64,000 bases of DNA. It comes from Kribbella sp. VKM Ac-2568. Lineage in GTDB: Bacteria > Actinomycetota > Actinomycetes > Propionibacteriales > Kribbellaceae. The notes beneath the pieces are model-generated. The model did not search any database and was not told where the DNA came from. It worked only from the letters and a program-made list of their open reading frames with translations. The translations under genes and the position numbers were made by a program. Position 1 is the stretch's first letter. Every line of letters starts with the position of its first letter. Positions 43,877 through 51,206 of the stretch are shown here, piece after piece. The stretch covers positions 124,001 through 188,000 of the forward strand of contig NZ_SLVF01000015.1 of assembly GCF_004345365.1 (NCBI RefSeq), in the 5' to 3' direction.

Positions 43877-44647
43877 ATGAACCTGCCCGAGGTGGTTTCG
43901 GCCGAGAGGTGGCTGGTCGCCCGGAAGAAGTTCCTGGCGGAGGAGAAGGAGTTCACCAAGCGCCGGGACGCGCTGAACGCGAACCGCCGGCGGCTGCCGA
44001 TGGTGAAGGTGGAGAAGGACTATGTGTTCGAGGGGCCGGCGGGACAGGTGCGTCTGATCGACCTGTTCGAGGACCGCCTGCAACTGGTCGTCTACCACTT
44101 CATGTTCCAGCCGGAGTGGGACGCGGGCTGCCCGAACTGCTCGGGGTTCGCGGACGAGATCGGGCACCTGGACTCCCTCAACGCCCGGGGGACCACCTTC
44201 GCCGCGGTGTCGCGCGCGCCGTACGAGAAGATCGCCGCGTTCAAGCAGCGGATGGGGTGGAAGTTCCCGTGGTACTCGTCGTACGGGAGCGACTTCAACT
44301 TCGACTTCCACGTGACCCTGGACGAGTCGGTGCTGCCGGTCGAGTACAACTACCGGACGAAGGCCGAGTGGGACCAGGTGCCGAACAACGAGCATGTGCA
44401 GGGCGGGCAACCGTTCGACCTGCACGGCCTGAGTTGCTTCCTGCGGGTGGCGGACGACGTTCACCACACCTACTCCACCTACGGCCGGGGCACGGACTCG
44501 ATGGGCTTCACCACCAACGCCCTCGACCTCACCGCCTTGGGCCGCCAGGAACCGTGGGAAGAACCCGCGGGCCGCACCACCGGTCTGGGCGCCAAGGCCG
44601 GCGACCCCTCCATCACCCACCGCGAGACCGACGACCACTGCCACTGA
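43877..44647 (+). CDS. DUF899 family thioredoxin-like protein
   Basis: A 256-residue DUF899 protein with a thioredoxin-like fold. ATG 43877 follows GAGGAGA. Family marks: NLPEVVSAERWLVARKKFLA, VVYHFMFQPEWDAGCPNCSG (a CxxC pair in the redox position), FAAVSRAPYEKIAAFKQRMG, and YSTYGRGTDSMGFTTNALDL then GRQEPWEEP. The reaction is not established. It is a single gene, preceded by the MFS remnant and followed by RNase P RNA on the other strand. Confidence 0.9.
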   Translation: MNLPEVVSAERWLVARKKFLAEEKEFTKRRDALNANRRRLPMVKVEKDYVFEGPAGQVRLIDLFEDRLQLVVYHFMFQPEWDAGCPNCSGFADEIGHLDSLNARGTTFAAVSRAPYEKIAAFKQRMGWKFPWYSSYGSDFNFDFHVTLDESVLPVEYNYRTKAEWDQVPNNEHVQGGQPFDLHGLSCFLRVADDVHHTYSTYGRGTDSMGFTTNALDLTALGRQEPWEEPAGRTTGLGAKAGDPSITHRETDDHCH

Positions 44648-44705
44648 GACTGTCACCAGCCGGGGTGCGGCCGAGCCCCAGAGCCGCGCCCGGCTGGGGG
44701 TGAGT

Positions 44706-45112
44706 GAACGGGCCGGTCATGTAAGCCGGATTCTGTCGGTGGCGATCATCTATCTACGGTGCCCGTTGCCGGACACCTCTAGCGGCCTACCCGCGAGCTC
44801 GGGCGGGCAGCCCTCGAACGCTCGCGCGGACGACGGTTGCCCGCCGTCCTTCTTGGCCTTGCTCCACGTGGGGTTTACCGAGCCTCCGCAGTCACCTGCG
44901 GAGCTGGTGGTCTCTTACACCACCGTTTCACCCTCACCCGCACCTGGATGAACCACGGGGTTCATCCAGGCCGCTGGCGGTCTGTTCTCTGTGGCACTGT
45001 CCCGCGGGTTACCCCGGGTGGGCGTTACCCACCACGTTGCCCTGTGGAGTCCGGACTTTCCTCGGCGCCCACCGTCTCCGGTGAACAACGCGATCGCCCG
45101 ACCGACCCGTTC
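44706..45112 (-). ncRNA. rnpB: RNase P RNA, bacterial class A
   Basis: The leftward strand carries the universal cores GAGGAAAGTCCGGACTCCAC (near 45060) and GGGTGAGGGTGAAACGGTGG, then AAACCCCAC and, near the 3' end, AGATAGATGATCGCCACCGA and ACAGAATCCGGCTTAC. The terminal helix P1 is formed by GAACGGGTCGGT (45112-45101) and ACCGGCCCGTTC (44717-44706). These ends define about 407 nt. It is the catalytic RNA maturing tRNA 5' ends. Confidence 0.96.
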
Positions 45113-45116
45113 AGCT

Positions 45117-45485
45117 TCAGGATAGGGCCTGAGCGGTGACATCGGGCCATCGGCCGTCCGTGCCCCGCTCGTACGGCCGTACGTCGACCACCGCGTCCAG
45201 GTTGAGCGGGCCGTAGATGTGCGGGAACGACATCCCGATCCCGTCCAGGTCCTCGTCGCACAACGCGGAGACCAGCCGCTCCGTGTCGATCACCAGCAGG
45301 CACAGCGGTTCGGCGACATCGGCGTACACGAAGTTCGCCACCAGGCTGACCTGCTCCGGCCGGGACGCATGAATGAAGGTCGCCCCGTCGTCCAGGCTCT
45401 TCCCTCGCGTGGACATCCGGTAGCTGCCCGCCCGGTGCGCCGCTTCCCACTGCTCCACAAAGGCAATATGCAAAATCAACGCCAT
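45117..45485 (-). CDS. DUF952 family protein
   Basis: A 122-residue DUF952 protein: LILHIAFVEQWEAAHRAGSY, then DDGATFIHASRPEQVSLVAN, LLVIDTERLVSALCDEDLDG and FPHIYGPLNLDAVVDVRPYE, which is the family pattern. These proteins are small, cytoplasmic and of unknown function; some resemble glutathione transferase-associated domains. It ends 4 bp before the rnpB 5' end on the same strand, so it may share a transcript with rnpB. Confidence 0.88.
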   Translation of the reverse strand: MALILHIAFVEQWEAAHRAGSYRMSTRGKSLDDGATFIHASRPEQVSLVANFVYADVAEPLCLLVIDTERLVSALCDEDLDGIGMSFPHIYGPLNLDAVVDVRPYERGTDGRWPDVTAQALS

Positions 45486-45627
45486 GCCCCGACACTAACG
45501 GTGCAACAGTTGGCCGCCCGGCAGCGCCGCTCAACAAGAGCCCCAATTGCGGGTCCTGTCCTTCGGTACGCCGCCGCACAACCCACCAGCGTGCAGCCCA
45601 CCACCGGGCAGCCCGCCAATCCGGAGG

Positions 45628-45987
45628 TCAGACGCGGAGCAGGAGGTAGGCGGAGATGATCGATCCGACGACCGCACCGCCGTAGCAGAACAGGATGATC
45701 GGGACGCTGAACCTCTTGAGCTGCAGGCCGTCGTAGAGGGTGTACCGGAACCGATGCGCCCAGTGGAACAACGCCAGGGCGCACAGTCCGAACAGGACCA
45801 ACCTGGTGATGGGATTCCGCAGTACTGCGAGCAGGTGCGCGTGGTCGGGCGGGGTCAGCCAGTCCAACGGGAACGCGACGCCGAACAGGAACAGGAGGAC
45901 GGGGACGAACAGGGCGGCGATCATGCCGCCGGCGCTGAACAGCAGCCAGAGGAACGGCTCGGGCGCGGGCGGTCGGCGGGTCGTCAT
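45628..45987 (-). CDS. frdD: Fumarate reductase membrane subunit D
   Basis: A 119-residue protein with three membrane helices (FLWLLFSAGGMIAALFVPVL, PITRLVLFGLCALALFHWAH, IILFCYGGAVVGSIISAYLL). The length and the HWAHRFRY motif after helix 2 match FrdD. With FrdC it anchors the enzyme and handles menaquinol. ATG 45987 overlaps the frdC stop. It is the last gene of the operon. Confidence 0.88.
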   Translation of the reverse strand: MTTRRPPAPEPFLWLLFSAGGMIAALFVPVLLFLFGVAFPLDWLTPPDHAHLLAVLRNPITRLVLFGLCALALFHWAHRFRYTLYDGLQLKRFSVPIILFCYGGAVVGSIISAYLLLRV

Positions 45988-46364
45988 CGGAGGATCACCC
46001 AGGCGACGACAGCTGACAGCACCAGCCAGGCCGCGTAATGCGCCACCGCGACCAGGCGAGGTGGCACGCGGCGCCCGCGCATGCGCACCACGATCGCTTT
46101 CGGCGCCAGGCCGAACCAGGTCACCGAGTGCAGCAGCACGAACAGCAGCGCGATCACGTTGATGGCGACCACCCACCAGTGCCCACTCCGGTCGAGGAAG
46201 CGCTCGTACTCAGCGCTGCCGCCGCTGACCGCGTTGATCAGCAGCAGGAGGTACACGACGAACCAGGCAATGAACACGCTGCTGAGCTCGCGGAGTACGA
46301 ACACGAGGTAGGAGCGACGCTCGAGCCACCAGAAGATGGGGATCGGCCGGTGATACAAGCTCAT
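45984..46364 (-). CDS. frdC: Fumarate reductase membrane subunit C
   Basis: A 126-residue anchor subunit with three hydrophobic helices (REL-SSVFIAWFVVYLLLLI, WWVVAINVIALLFVLLHSVT, VAHYAAWLVLSAVVAWVILR), the same size as mycobacterial FrdC. The ERRSYLVFVLRELSSVFIAW start is typical. Both ends overlap neighbouring genes by ATGA, showing tight translational coupling with frdB and frdD. Confidence 0.9.
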   Translation of the reverse strand: MSLYHRPIPIFWWLERRSYLVFVLRELSSVFIAWFVVYLLLLINAVSGGSAEYERFLDRSGHWWVVAINVIALLFVLLHSVTWFGLAPKAIVVRMRGRRVPPRLVAVAHYAAWLVLSAVVAWVILR

Positions 46365-47104
46365 CGTGCGCCCCGGGGCAGGAGGAAGTTCTTGACCGCC
46401 TGGGTGGCCGCGGTGAGTTTGTAGCGCTGGATCGCGGCGGCCGGGTCGACGTCCTTCGGGCAGGCGGCGCTGCACTCGCCGACGAAGGTGCAGGCCCAGA
46501 TCCCTTCCGGAGAGGTCAGTACGTCGTCACGGTCCGCGGCGCCCTCGTCCCGGGAGTCGAGGTTGTACCGCTGGGCCAGCGCGATCGCCGCCGGGCCGAC
46601 GAACGAGGGGTCGAGGGCATAGACCGGGCAGGCCGAGTAGCACAGCATGCAGTTGATGCACATGCTGAACTGCTTGTACTCGTCCAGTTCCTCGGGCGTC
46701 TGCAGGTACTCGCCTTCCTCGACCGGACTGTCCACGTCGCGGATCATCCACGGTTTGACGGTCGGCAGCTTCTCCATGAAGTCGCCGATGTCGACGACGA
46801 GGTCGCGGACCACCGGGAAGTTGCGCAACGGCTCGACCCGCACCGGACCGGGCGCGTAGTCAGTGAGGAAGGTGGCGCAGGTCAGCTGGGGGTCGCCGTT
46901 CACGGTCATGCCGCAACTGCCGCAGATGCCCATCCGGCACGACCACCGGAAGGAGAGCGTGCCGTCCAGGTGGTCCTTGATGTAGGTGAGACCGTCGAGG
47001 ATGGCCCAGTGCTCGCGCAGTGGCACCTGGTAGGACTGCATCACCGGTTCGGTGTCCAGCCCCGGCCGGTAGCGTGCGACCTCGAGGGTGATCTGGTCGG
47101 CCAT
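46361..47104 (-). CDS. frdB: Fumarate reductase iron-sulfur subunit
   Basis: A 247-residue electron-transfer subunit with three Fe-S clusters: the 2Fe-2S ligands in SCRMGICGSCGMTVNG with a later Cys, then CINCMLCYSACPVY and CTFVGECSAACPKDVDP for the 4Fe-4S and 3Fe-4S clusters. It links the flavoprotein to the membrane anchor. It starts one base after the frdA stop and overlaps frdC. Confidence 0.95.
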   Translation of the reverse strand: MADQITLEVARYRPGLDTEPVMQSYQVPLREHWAILDGLTYIKDHLDGTLSFRWSCRMGICGSCGMTVNGDPQLTCATFLTDYAPGPVRVEPLRNFPVVRDLVVDIGDFMEKLPTVKPWMIRDVDSPVEEGEYLQTPEELDEYKQFSMCINCMLCYSACPVYALDPSFVGPAAIALAQRYNLDSRDEGAADRDDVLTSPEGIWACTFVGECSAACPKDVDPAAAIQRYKLTAATQAVKNFLLPRGAR

Positions 47105-47105
47105 G

Positions 47106-48851
47106 CTATCTCCCGTAGACGCGTTCGCCCGGTGGCCAGCGGGTGATCGTCACCGGGAGGTACTGGACCCGACGGCCGTGGCGGTCGGGTTCGCGGTAGA
47201 CCAGCGAGTGCGCGAGGTAGCCCTCGTCGTCGCGGGCCGGGAAGTCGGTGCGCTGATGCGCCCCGCGTGACTCCTCACGCTGCAGTGCGCAGGTGATGAT
47301 GCTCTCGGCAACGTCCAGCATGAACGACAGCTCGAGGAGGGCGACCAGCTCGGTGTTGAACGTCCGGCTGTGGTCGTCGACCGCCGCATCGGCGAACCGC
47401 AGTCGCAGCTCCTGCAGCTCATCGGCCGCCTTCGCCAGCGAGTCGCCGTCCCGGTAGATCCCCGCGCCGTTCTCCATCGCTGTCTGCATCTCGGTCCTGA
47501 TGTCCGCGATCCGCTCGCGCCCCTCCGCGTGCCGCGTCAGCTCCCGCTCCAGCCGGTCTTCCTCGTCGCGGCCCTGCGCCAGAATCGCCGGCGGGATGGC
47601 GCCGCCGTACTGGCCGGCGAACACGGCGGCGGCCCGGCCGGCGCGGGTACCGAACACCAGGCACTCCGGCAGCGAGTTCGACCCCAGCCGGTTGGCGCCG
47701 TTGATGCTGACGCAGGCGACCTCCCCGGCGGCGTACAGACCCTGGATCGGCGTCGCACCATGGATGTCGGTGTGGATGCCGCCCATCATGTAGTGCACCA
47801 CCGGGCGCACCGGGACCAGCTCGGTCACCGGGTCGATGTTCTGGTACTGCGAGCACAGCTCCCGCACGAAGGGGAGCTTGGCGTCGATGAGCTCGGCACC
47901 CAGATGGCGAAGGTCCAGATGCACGATCGGCCCGTACGGCGTATCGATGGTCCGGCCCTTGTCGAACTCGTGCACGAAGGCCTGTGACAACCGGTCGCGT
48001 GGTCCCAGCTCCATGCTGCGCATCACCGGAGTGGGTTCGGGGATGCCGAGGTCGTAGTCCTGCAGGTAGCGGTAGCCGTCCTTGTTGAGCAGCCAGCCGC
48101 CCTCGGCCCGGGCTGCCTCGGTGATCAGGATGCCGGTGAAGGGCAGGCCGGTCGGGTGGTACTGGACGAACTCCATGTCCTTGAGCGGTGCGCCCGCCCG
48201 GTAGGCGAGCGCCATGCCGTCACCGGTCTTGATGTTGGCGTTCGTGGTGAACGGGTAGACCCGGCCACACCCCCCGGTGCACACGATCACGGCGCTGGCG
48301 GTGATGGTCTCGGTCCGCCCGGTGGCGAGTTCGATGGCGACGACGCCGTACGTCCTCCCGTTGTCGACCAGGAGCTTCGTGACGTACCACTCGTCGTACC
48401 GGACGACATCGGGAAACGAGAGCACGGTCTGGAAGAGCGTGTGCAGCATGTGGAAGCCGGTCCGGTCGGCGGCGAACCAGGTGCGCTTCTTCTTCATCCC
48501 GCCGAAGGCTCGTACGGCGGTGTGCCCGTCCGGCTGGCGGCTCCAGGGACAGCCCCAGTGCTCCAGCCGGAGCAGTTCACGGGGAGCCTCGGCGACGAAG
48601 GCCTCGACCGCATCCTGATCGCACAACCAGTCGCTGCCCGACACGGTGTCGTAAGCGTGCTCGTCGAGGCTGTCGTCGTCGGCGGCGACACCCGCGGCTC
48701 CGCCCTCAGCAGACACCGTGTGGCTGCGCATCGGGTAGACCTTCGACACGATCGCCACCCGCAGCCGCGGATTGGTCTCGGCCACCGCGATGGCCGCGCG
48801 CAACCCGGCGCCGCCGCCACCGATCACCAGAACGTCATGAAACGCGCTCAT
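47106..48851 (-). CDS. frdA: Fumarate reductase flavoprotein subunit
   Basis: A 581-residue catalytic subunit reducing fumarate to succinate. FAD-binding VIGGGGAGLRAAIAVAET, the covalent FAD histidine in MRSHTVSAEGGAAGVA, the active-site region QYHPTGLPFTGILITEAARA and RPVVHYMMGGIHTDIHG are present. Together with frdB, frdC and frdD it has the layout of the M. tuberculosis frdABCD operon (quinol:fumarate reductase used at low oxygen). Reverse succinate oxidation is possible. It is preceded 10 bp upstream by a small Cys-rich gene and an upstream CRP-type site. Confidence 0.95.
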   Translation of the reverse strand: MSAFHDVLVIGGGGAGLRAAIAVAETNPRLRVAIVSKVYPMRSHTVSAEGGAAGVAADDDSLDEHAYDTVSGSDWLCDQDAVEAFVAEAPRELLRLEHWGCPWSRQPDGHTAVRAFGGMKKKRTWFAADRTGFHMLHTLFQTVLSFPDVVRYDEWYVTKLLVDNGRTYGVVAIELATGRTETITASAVIVCTGGCGRVYPFTTNANIKTGDGMALAYRAGAPLKDMEFVQYHPTGLPFTGILITEAARAEGGWLLNKDGYRYLQDYDLGIPEPTPVMRSMELGPRDRLSQAFVHEFDKGRTIDTPYGPIVHLDLRHLGAELIDAKLPFVRELCSQYQNIDPVTELVPVRPVVHYMMGGIHTDIHGATPIQGLYAAGEVACVSINGANRLGSNSLPECLVFGTRAGRAAAVFAGQYGGAIPPAILAQGRDEEDRLERELTRHAEGRERIADIRTEMQTAMENGAGIYRDGDSLAKAADELQELRLRFADAAVDDHSRTFNTELVALLELSFMLDVAESIITCALQREESRGAHQRTDFPARDDEGYLAHSLVYREPDRHGRRVQYLPVTITRWPPGERVYGR

Positions 48852-48861
48852 CGACGGCCGG

Positions 48862-49095
48862 TCATGCTTCGTGGTCGCCGCTGTGCTCGTCCATCAGGAC
48901 CTTTCCGTCGTGGCGGATGGTCCTGATCCGCATGCTGCCGTCGTGGAACTCGTGCTTGACCCGACGGCAGCCGCACGAGTACGTCACATCGTCGAAGCGA
49001 AGACCCTCGAGGTCGTCGTCCTTGCTGCGATCACCGTCCACGAGCCGTCCGCAAGGCGCTCGCTCCCCGGTGAAGTGGGTAATGGTCCCGGTCAT
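48862..49095 (-). CDS. Small Cys-rich protein heading the frd operon
   Basis: A 77-residue polar protein from ATG 49095, six bases after a strong AGGAGG. It has ERAPCGRLVDGDRSKDDD and VTYSCGCRRVKHEFHDGSMR; three cysteines and several histidines could bind zinc or iron. I know no function. Because it is the first gene before frdA with only a 10-bp gap, it may be a regulator or assembly factor for the reductase (inference). Confidence 0.75.
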   Translation of the reverse strand: MTGTITHFTGERAPCGRLVDGDRSKDDDLEGLRFDDVTYSCGCRRVKHEFHDGSMRIRTIRHDGKVLMDEHSGDHEA

Positions 49096-49123
49096 CACCA
49101 ACCTCCTCGGCTGCCCGAATGTT

Positions 49124-49139
49124 TGTGACTCACATCACA
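49124..49139 (-). promoter_or_regulatory. CRP/GlxR-type site upstream of the frd operon
   Basis: TGTGACTCACATCACA is an exact TGTGA-N6-TCACA match, the known consensus for CRP/GlxR proteins in actinobacteria. It is 29 bp upstream of the first gene of the frd operon, so cAMP- or redox-linked control is expected. Confidence 0.75.
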
Positions 49140-49224
49140 CCTAGATAGTGCCCCTCGCACCTCCCCGCGGCAATGGCTGCGCTTGTTCGCAGACCCTGCT
49201 CAACCCGGGCCGGCCGGAGTACGT

Positions 49225-49236
49225 TTGAACTTTCAA
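49225..49236 (+). promoter_or_regulatory. TTGAA-CT-TTCAA palindrome upstream of DinB-like gene
   Basis: A perfect 5-bp inverted repeat, extended as GTTTGAACTTTCAAGG, about 90 bp before the ATG at 49323. AT-rich palindromes of this kind are often MarR-type operators; no regulator of that family is adjacent. Confidence 0.35.
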
Positions 49237-49322
49237 GGTGATGCCCGCCCCGTTCCGGGCGCGGTGTGCCCGGCTCGACGGACACCACCTCCGGCCCCTC
49301 AGGCTGCAACGGAGGTAGGGAC

Positions 49323-50132
49323 ATGAGCAGCTGGAACCCCATGTCGTACGAGGGCAAGGAAACCATTCTCCGGGTGGTCCGGGACGAGGCCGAGCAGTTC
49401 TTCGACCTGGTCGACAGCGAGGAAGCCTGGGAGGCGCCGACCGGTGCCGGCCACTGGCAGGTTCGCGACACCGTGGCACACATCGCCGACACCACCGAGG
49501 CGTACTTCGTCGCGTTCGATGCGGCCAGGGCTCATACCGAGGTGCCGGCGGCCTATGGGCTGCCAGGCATGGCGGAGCGGGTCGACAAGCAGGCCCTCGC
49601 GCTGCGCGACGTCCCCCGGACCGAGCTGGTCGAACGGCTTCGCGGCGACTTCGACAAGATCATGGAGACCTTCGACGCCCTCGGACCGGAGGATTGGGGC
49701 GGGCTGACCGTGCCGCATTTCTACATGGGCCCGTTGCCTTCGTTCTTCTTCCCCGCCTTCCAGTTGATGGACTACGGCGTCCATTCCTGGGATGTGCGGC
49801 AGGGCACCGGCCGGGCGCACGGCCTGACCGGCGAGGCGGCCGACCTGCTCGTGCCGTTCATGTACGTCCTGTGGCAGTACACGACCGGAGTCAACGAGCC
49901 CTGCGAGCTGGGCATCCGGATCACCAGCGGCCCGAACGCCGGCGACACCCGGGTCCTGGTCGGGACCGAGGGCATGTCGTACGAGTCCGGAGAAGTGAAC
50001 GACCTGACTACGGTCCTGGAGTTCGACCCCGGCAGTTTCGTGCTGACCGCCTTCGGCCGGAGCAACTCCGGGACGATCCGCGGCGATCGCGCCGTCGCCG
50101 ATCGCTATCTCAACCTGTTCTTCCGCATCTGA
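49323..50132 (+). CDS. DinB-like mycothiol-dependent maleylpyruvate isomerase family protein
   Basis: A 269-residue member of the DinB/MDMPI superfamily of four-helix metal proteins. ATG 49323 follows GGAGGTAGG. The metal histidines are in QVRDTVAHIADTTEAYF and in MDYGVHSWDVRQG, with a Glu between. A smaller C-terminal domain (TSGPNAGDTRVLVGTEGMSY onwards) is of the SCP2-like type seen in these enzymes. Family members use mycothiol to isomerise or conjugate small molecules; the substrate here is unknown. Confidence 0.85.
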   Translation: MSSWNPMSYEGKETILRVVRDEAEQFFDLVDSEEAWEAPTGAGHWQVRDTVAHIADTTEAYFVAFDAARAHTEVPAAYGLPGMAERVDKQALALRDVPRTELVERLRGDFDKIMETFDALGPEDWGGLTVPHFYMGPLPSFFFPAFQLMDYGVHSWDVRQGTGRAHGLTGEAADLLVPFMYVLWQYTTGVNEPCELGIRITSGPNAGDTRVLVGTEGMSYESGEVNDLTTVLEFDPGSFVLTAFGRSNSGTIRGDRAVADRYLNLFFRI

Positions 50133-50171
50133 GCTGGAGTTCGGGACGCTGGATCGGCGGCGCGAACGGGA

Positions 50172-50729
50172 TCAGCGGACCAGCGCGGACACCAGCGTCG
50201 CCGCCGTCTCCCGCAACCGCGCGGGGTCGCCGTACACCCGCTCCAGTACGGCGAGGGCGCGGGTGTGCGCGACGACCAGCCGCGCCGCCTCGCGCCGTTC
50301 CACCGTCAGGCCGGCCGCCGACAACGCCTCGAACACCAACTCCTCCAGGTCATCGAGCAGCTTGCGTACGGCGTCCTCCACCGCGCCCGGGTCCGCCTCG
50401 ACCGCAGTACGGGTCGAGAGGCAACCGCGTGACGGTGATCCGGTGGTGATCGAAGCGATGCAGCAGTCGAAGAACCGGAGCAACGCTTCGCGGGGATCCG
50501 ACGGCGTCAGAGCCTCGGCGACCCGGGCGAGGAAGTCGTTCGCGAACTGGTCGAAGAGGCGGAGGAAGAGTTGCTCCTTGCCGCCGTACGCGTGGTACAG
50601 CGAACCCCGCTGCACTCCGGTCGCGGTGGCGAGGTCGAGCATCGACGTGGCCCGGAACCCTTTCGTCCAGAAGACGTCGAGCGCCGCCGCGTACGCCTGC
50701 TGCTCGTCGAACTGCCGAACTCCGGCCAT
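50172..50729 (-). CDS. TetR-family regulator paired with a SnoaL-like gene
   Basis: A 185-residue TetR protein: FDEQQAYAAALDVFWTKGFR, TSMLDLATATGVQRGSLYHA and YGGKEQLFLRLFDQFANDFL are the DNA-binding helices, and CCIASITTGSPSRGCLSTRT is the usual link of the AcrR/YcdC-like group. Its ATG overlaps the stop of the upstream SnoaL-like gene by one base, so the two form an operon. A 24-bp palindrome at the head of that operon is the expected autorepression site. Confidence 0.9.
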   Translation of the reverse strand: MAGVRQFDEQQAYAAALDVFWTKGFRATSMLDLATATGVQRGSLYHAYGGKEQLFLRLFDQFANDFLARVAEALTPSDPREALLRFFDCCIASITTGSPSRGCLSTRTAVEADPGAVEDAVRKLLDDLEELVFEALSAAGLTVERREAARLVVAHTRALAVLERVYGDPARLRETAATLVSALVR

Positions 50730-51118
50730 CAGGTCGTCAGTACCGCAGGCGCTGACCGTTCGACCCAGTTGCGCACGAGGCTGCCGTCACGTACCTCCCA
50801 CACGGCGGTCCCGGTGAACCCGATCGGCTCGCCGATCGCCGCGCTGTGCAGGTAGCCGAAGTTCGTGCCGGTGATCCGCCAGCGCGAGGTCACCCGGCTG
50901 CCGTCGGCGTTCTCGAACGTCTCCACCACGTGTATGCGCAGGTCGGGCAGTTCGGCCAGGAACGCGGCCACCCAGGCCTTGAAGGCATCTCGCCCGACGA
51001 TGTCGCGCCCGCCGTTCGTGATCACGAAGTCCTCGACCACGAACCGGTCGACCGCCTCGGGGTCGTGCGCGTTCCAGACCTGCTCCCAGAATGCTTCGAC
51101 GAGCTCGCTCGACGTCAT
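50729..51118 (-). CDS. SnoaL-like / NTF2-fold protein
   Basis: A 129-residue single-domain NTF2-fold protein: MTSSELVEAFWEQVWNAHDP, VEDFVITNGGRDIVGRDAFK, VETFENADGSRVTSRWRITG and GEPIGFTGTAVWEVRDGSLV match the SnoaL/ketosteroid isomerase-like pattern. The ligand or reaction is unknown. ATG 51118 is preceded by GGGAGCA; ATG 51130 is within the palindromic operator. It is first in a two-gene operon with its probable regulator. Confidence 0.88.
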   Translation of the reverse strand: MTSSELVEAFWEQVWNAHDPEAVDRFVVEDFVITNGGRDIVGRDAFKAWVAAFLAELPDLRIHVVETFENADGSRVTSRWRITGTNFGYLHSAAIGEPIGFTGTAVWEVRDGSLVRNWVERSAPAVLTT

Positions 51119-51128
51119 CAGTGCTCCC

Positions 51129-51152
51129 ATGTTTGACAGTGGTGTCAAACAT
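51129..51152 (-). promoter_or_regulatory. 24-bp palindromic TetR operator
   Basis: ATGTTTGACA (51129-51138), a GTGG spacer and TGTCAAACAT (51143-51152) form a perfect 10-bp inverted repeat. It sits directly upstream of the SnoaL-TetR operon and covers the likely promoter, so autorepression by the TetR protein is expected. Confidence 0.8.
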
Positions 51153-51206
51153 ACCTGATGCCCGGTCGGTGCGGTGCCGAACTGTCCAGCCTCTAGGGTG
51201 CTGGCC

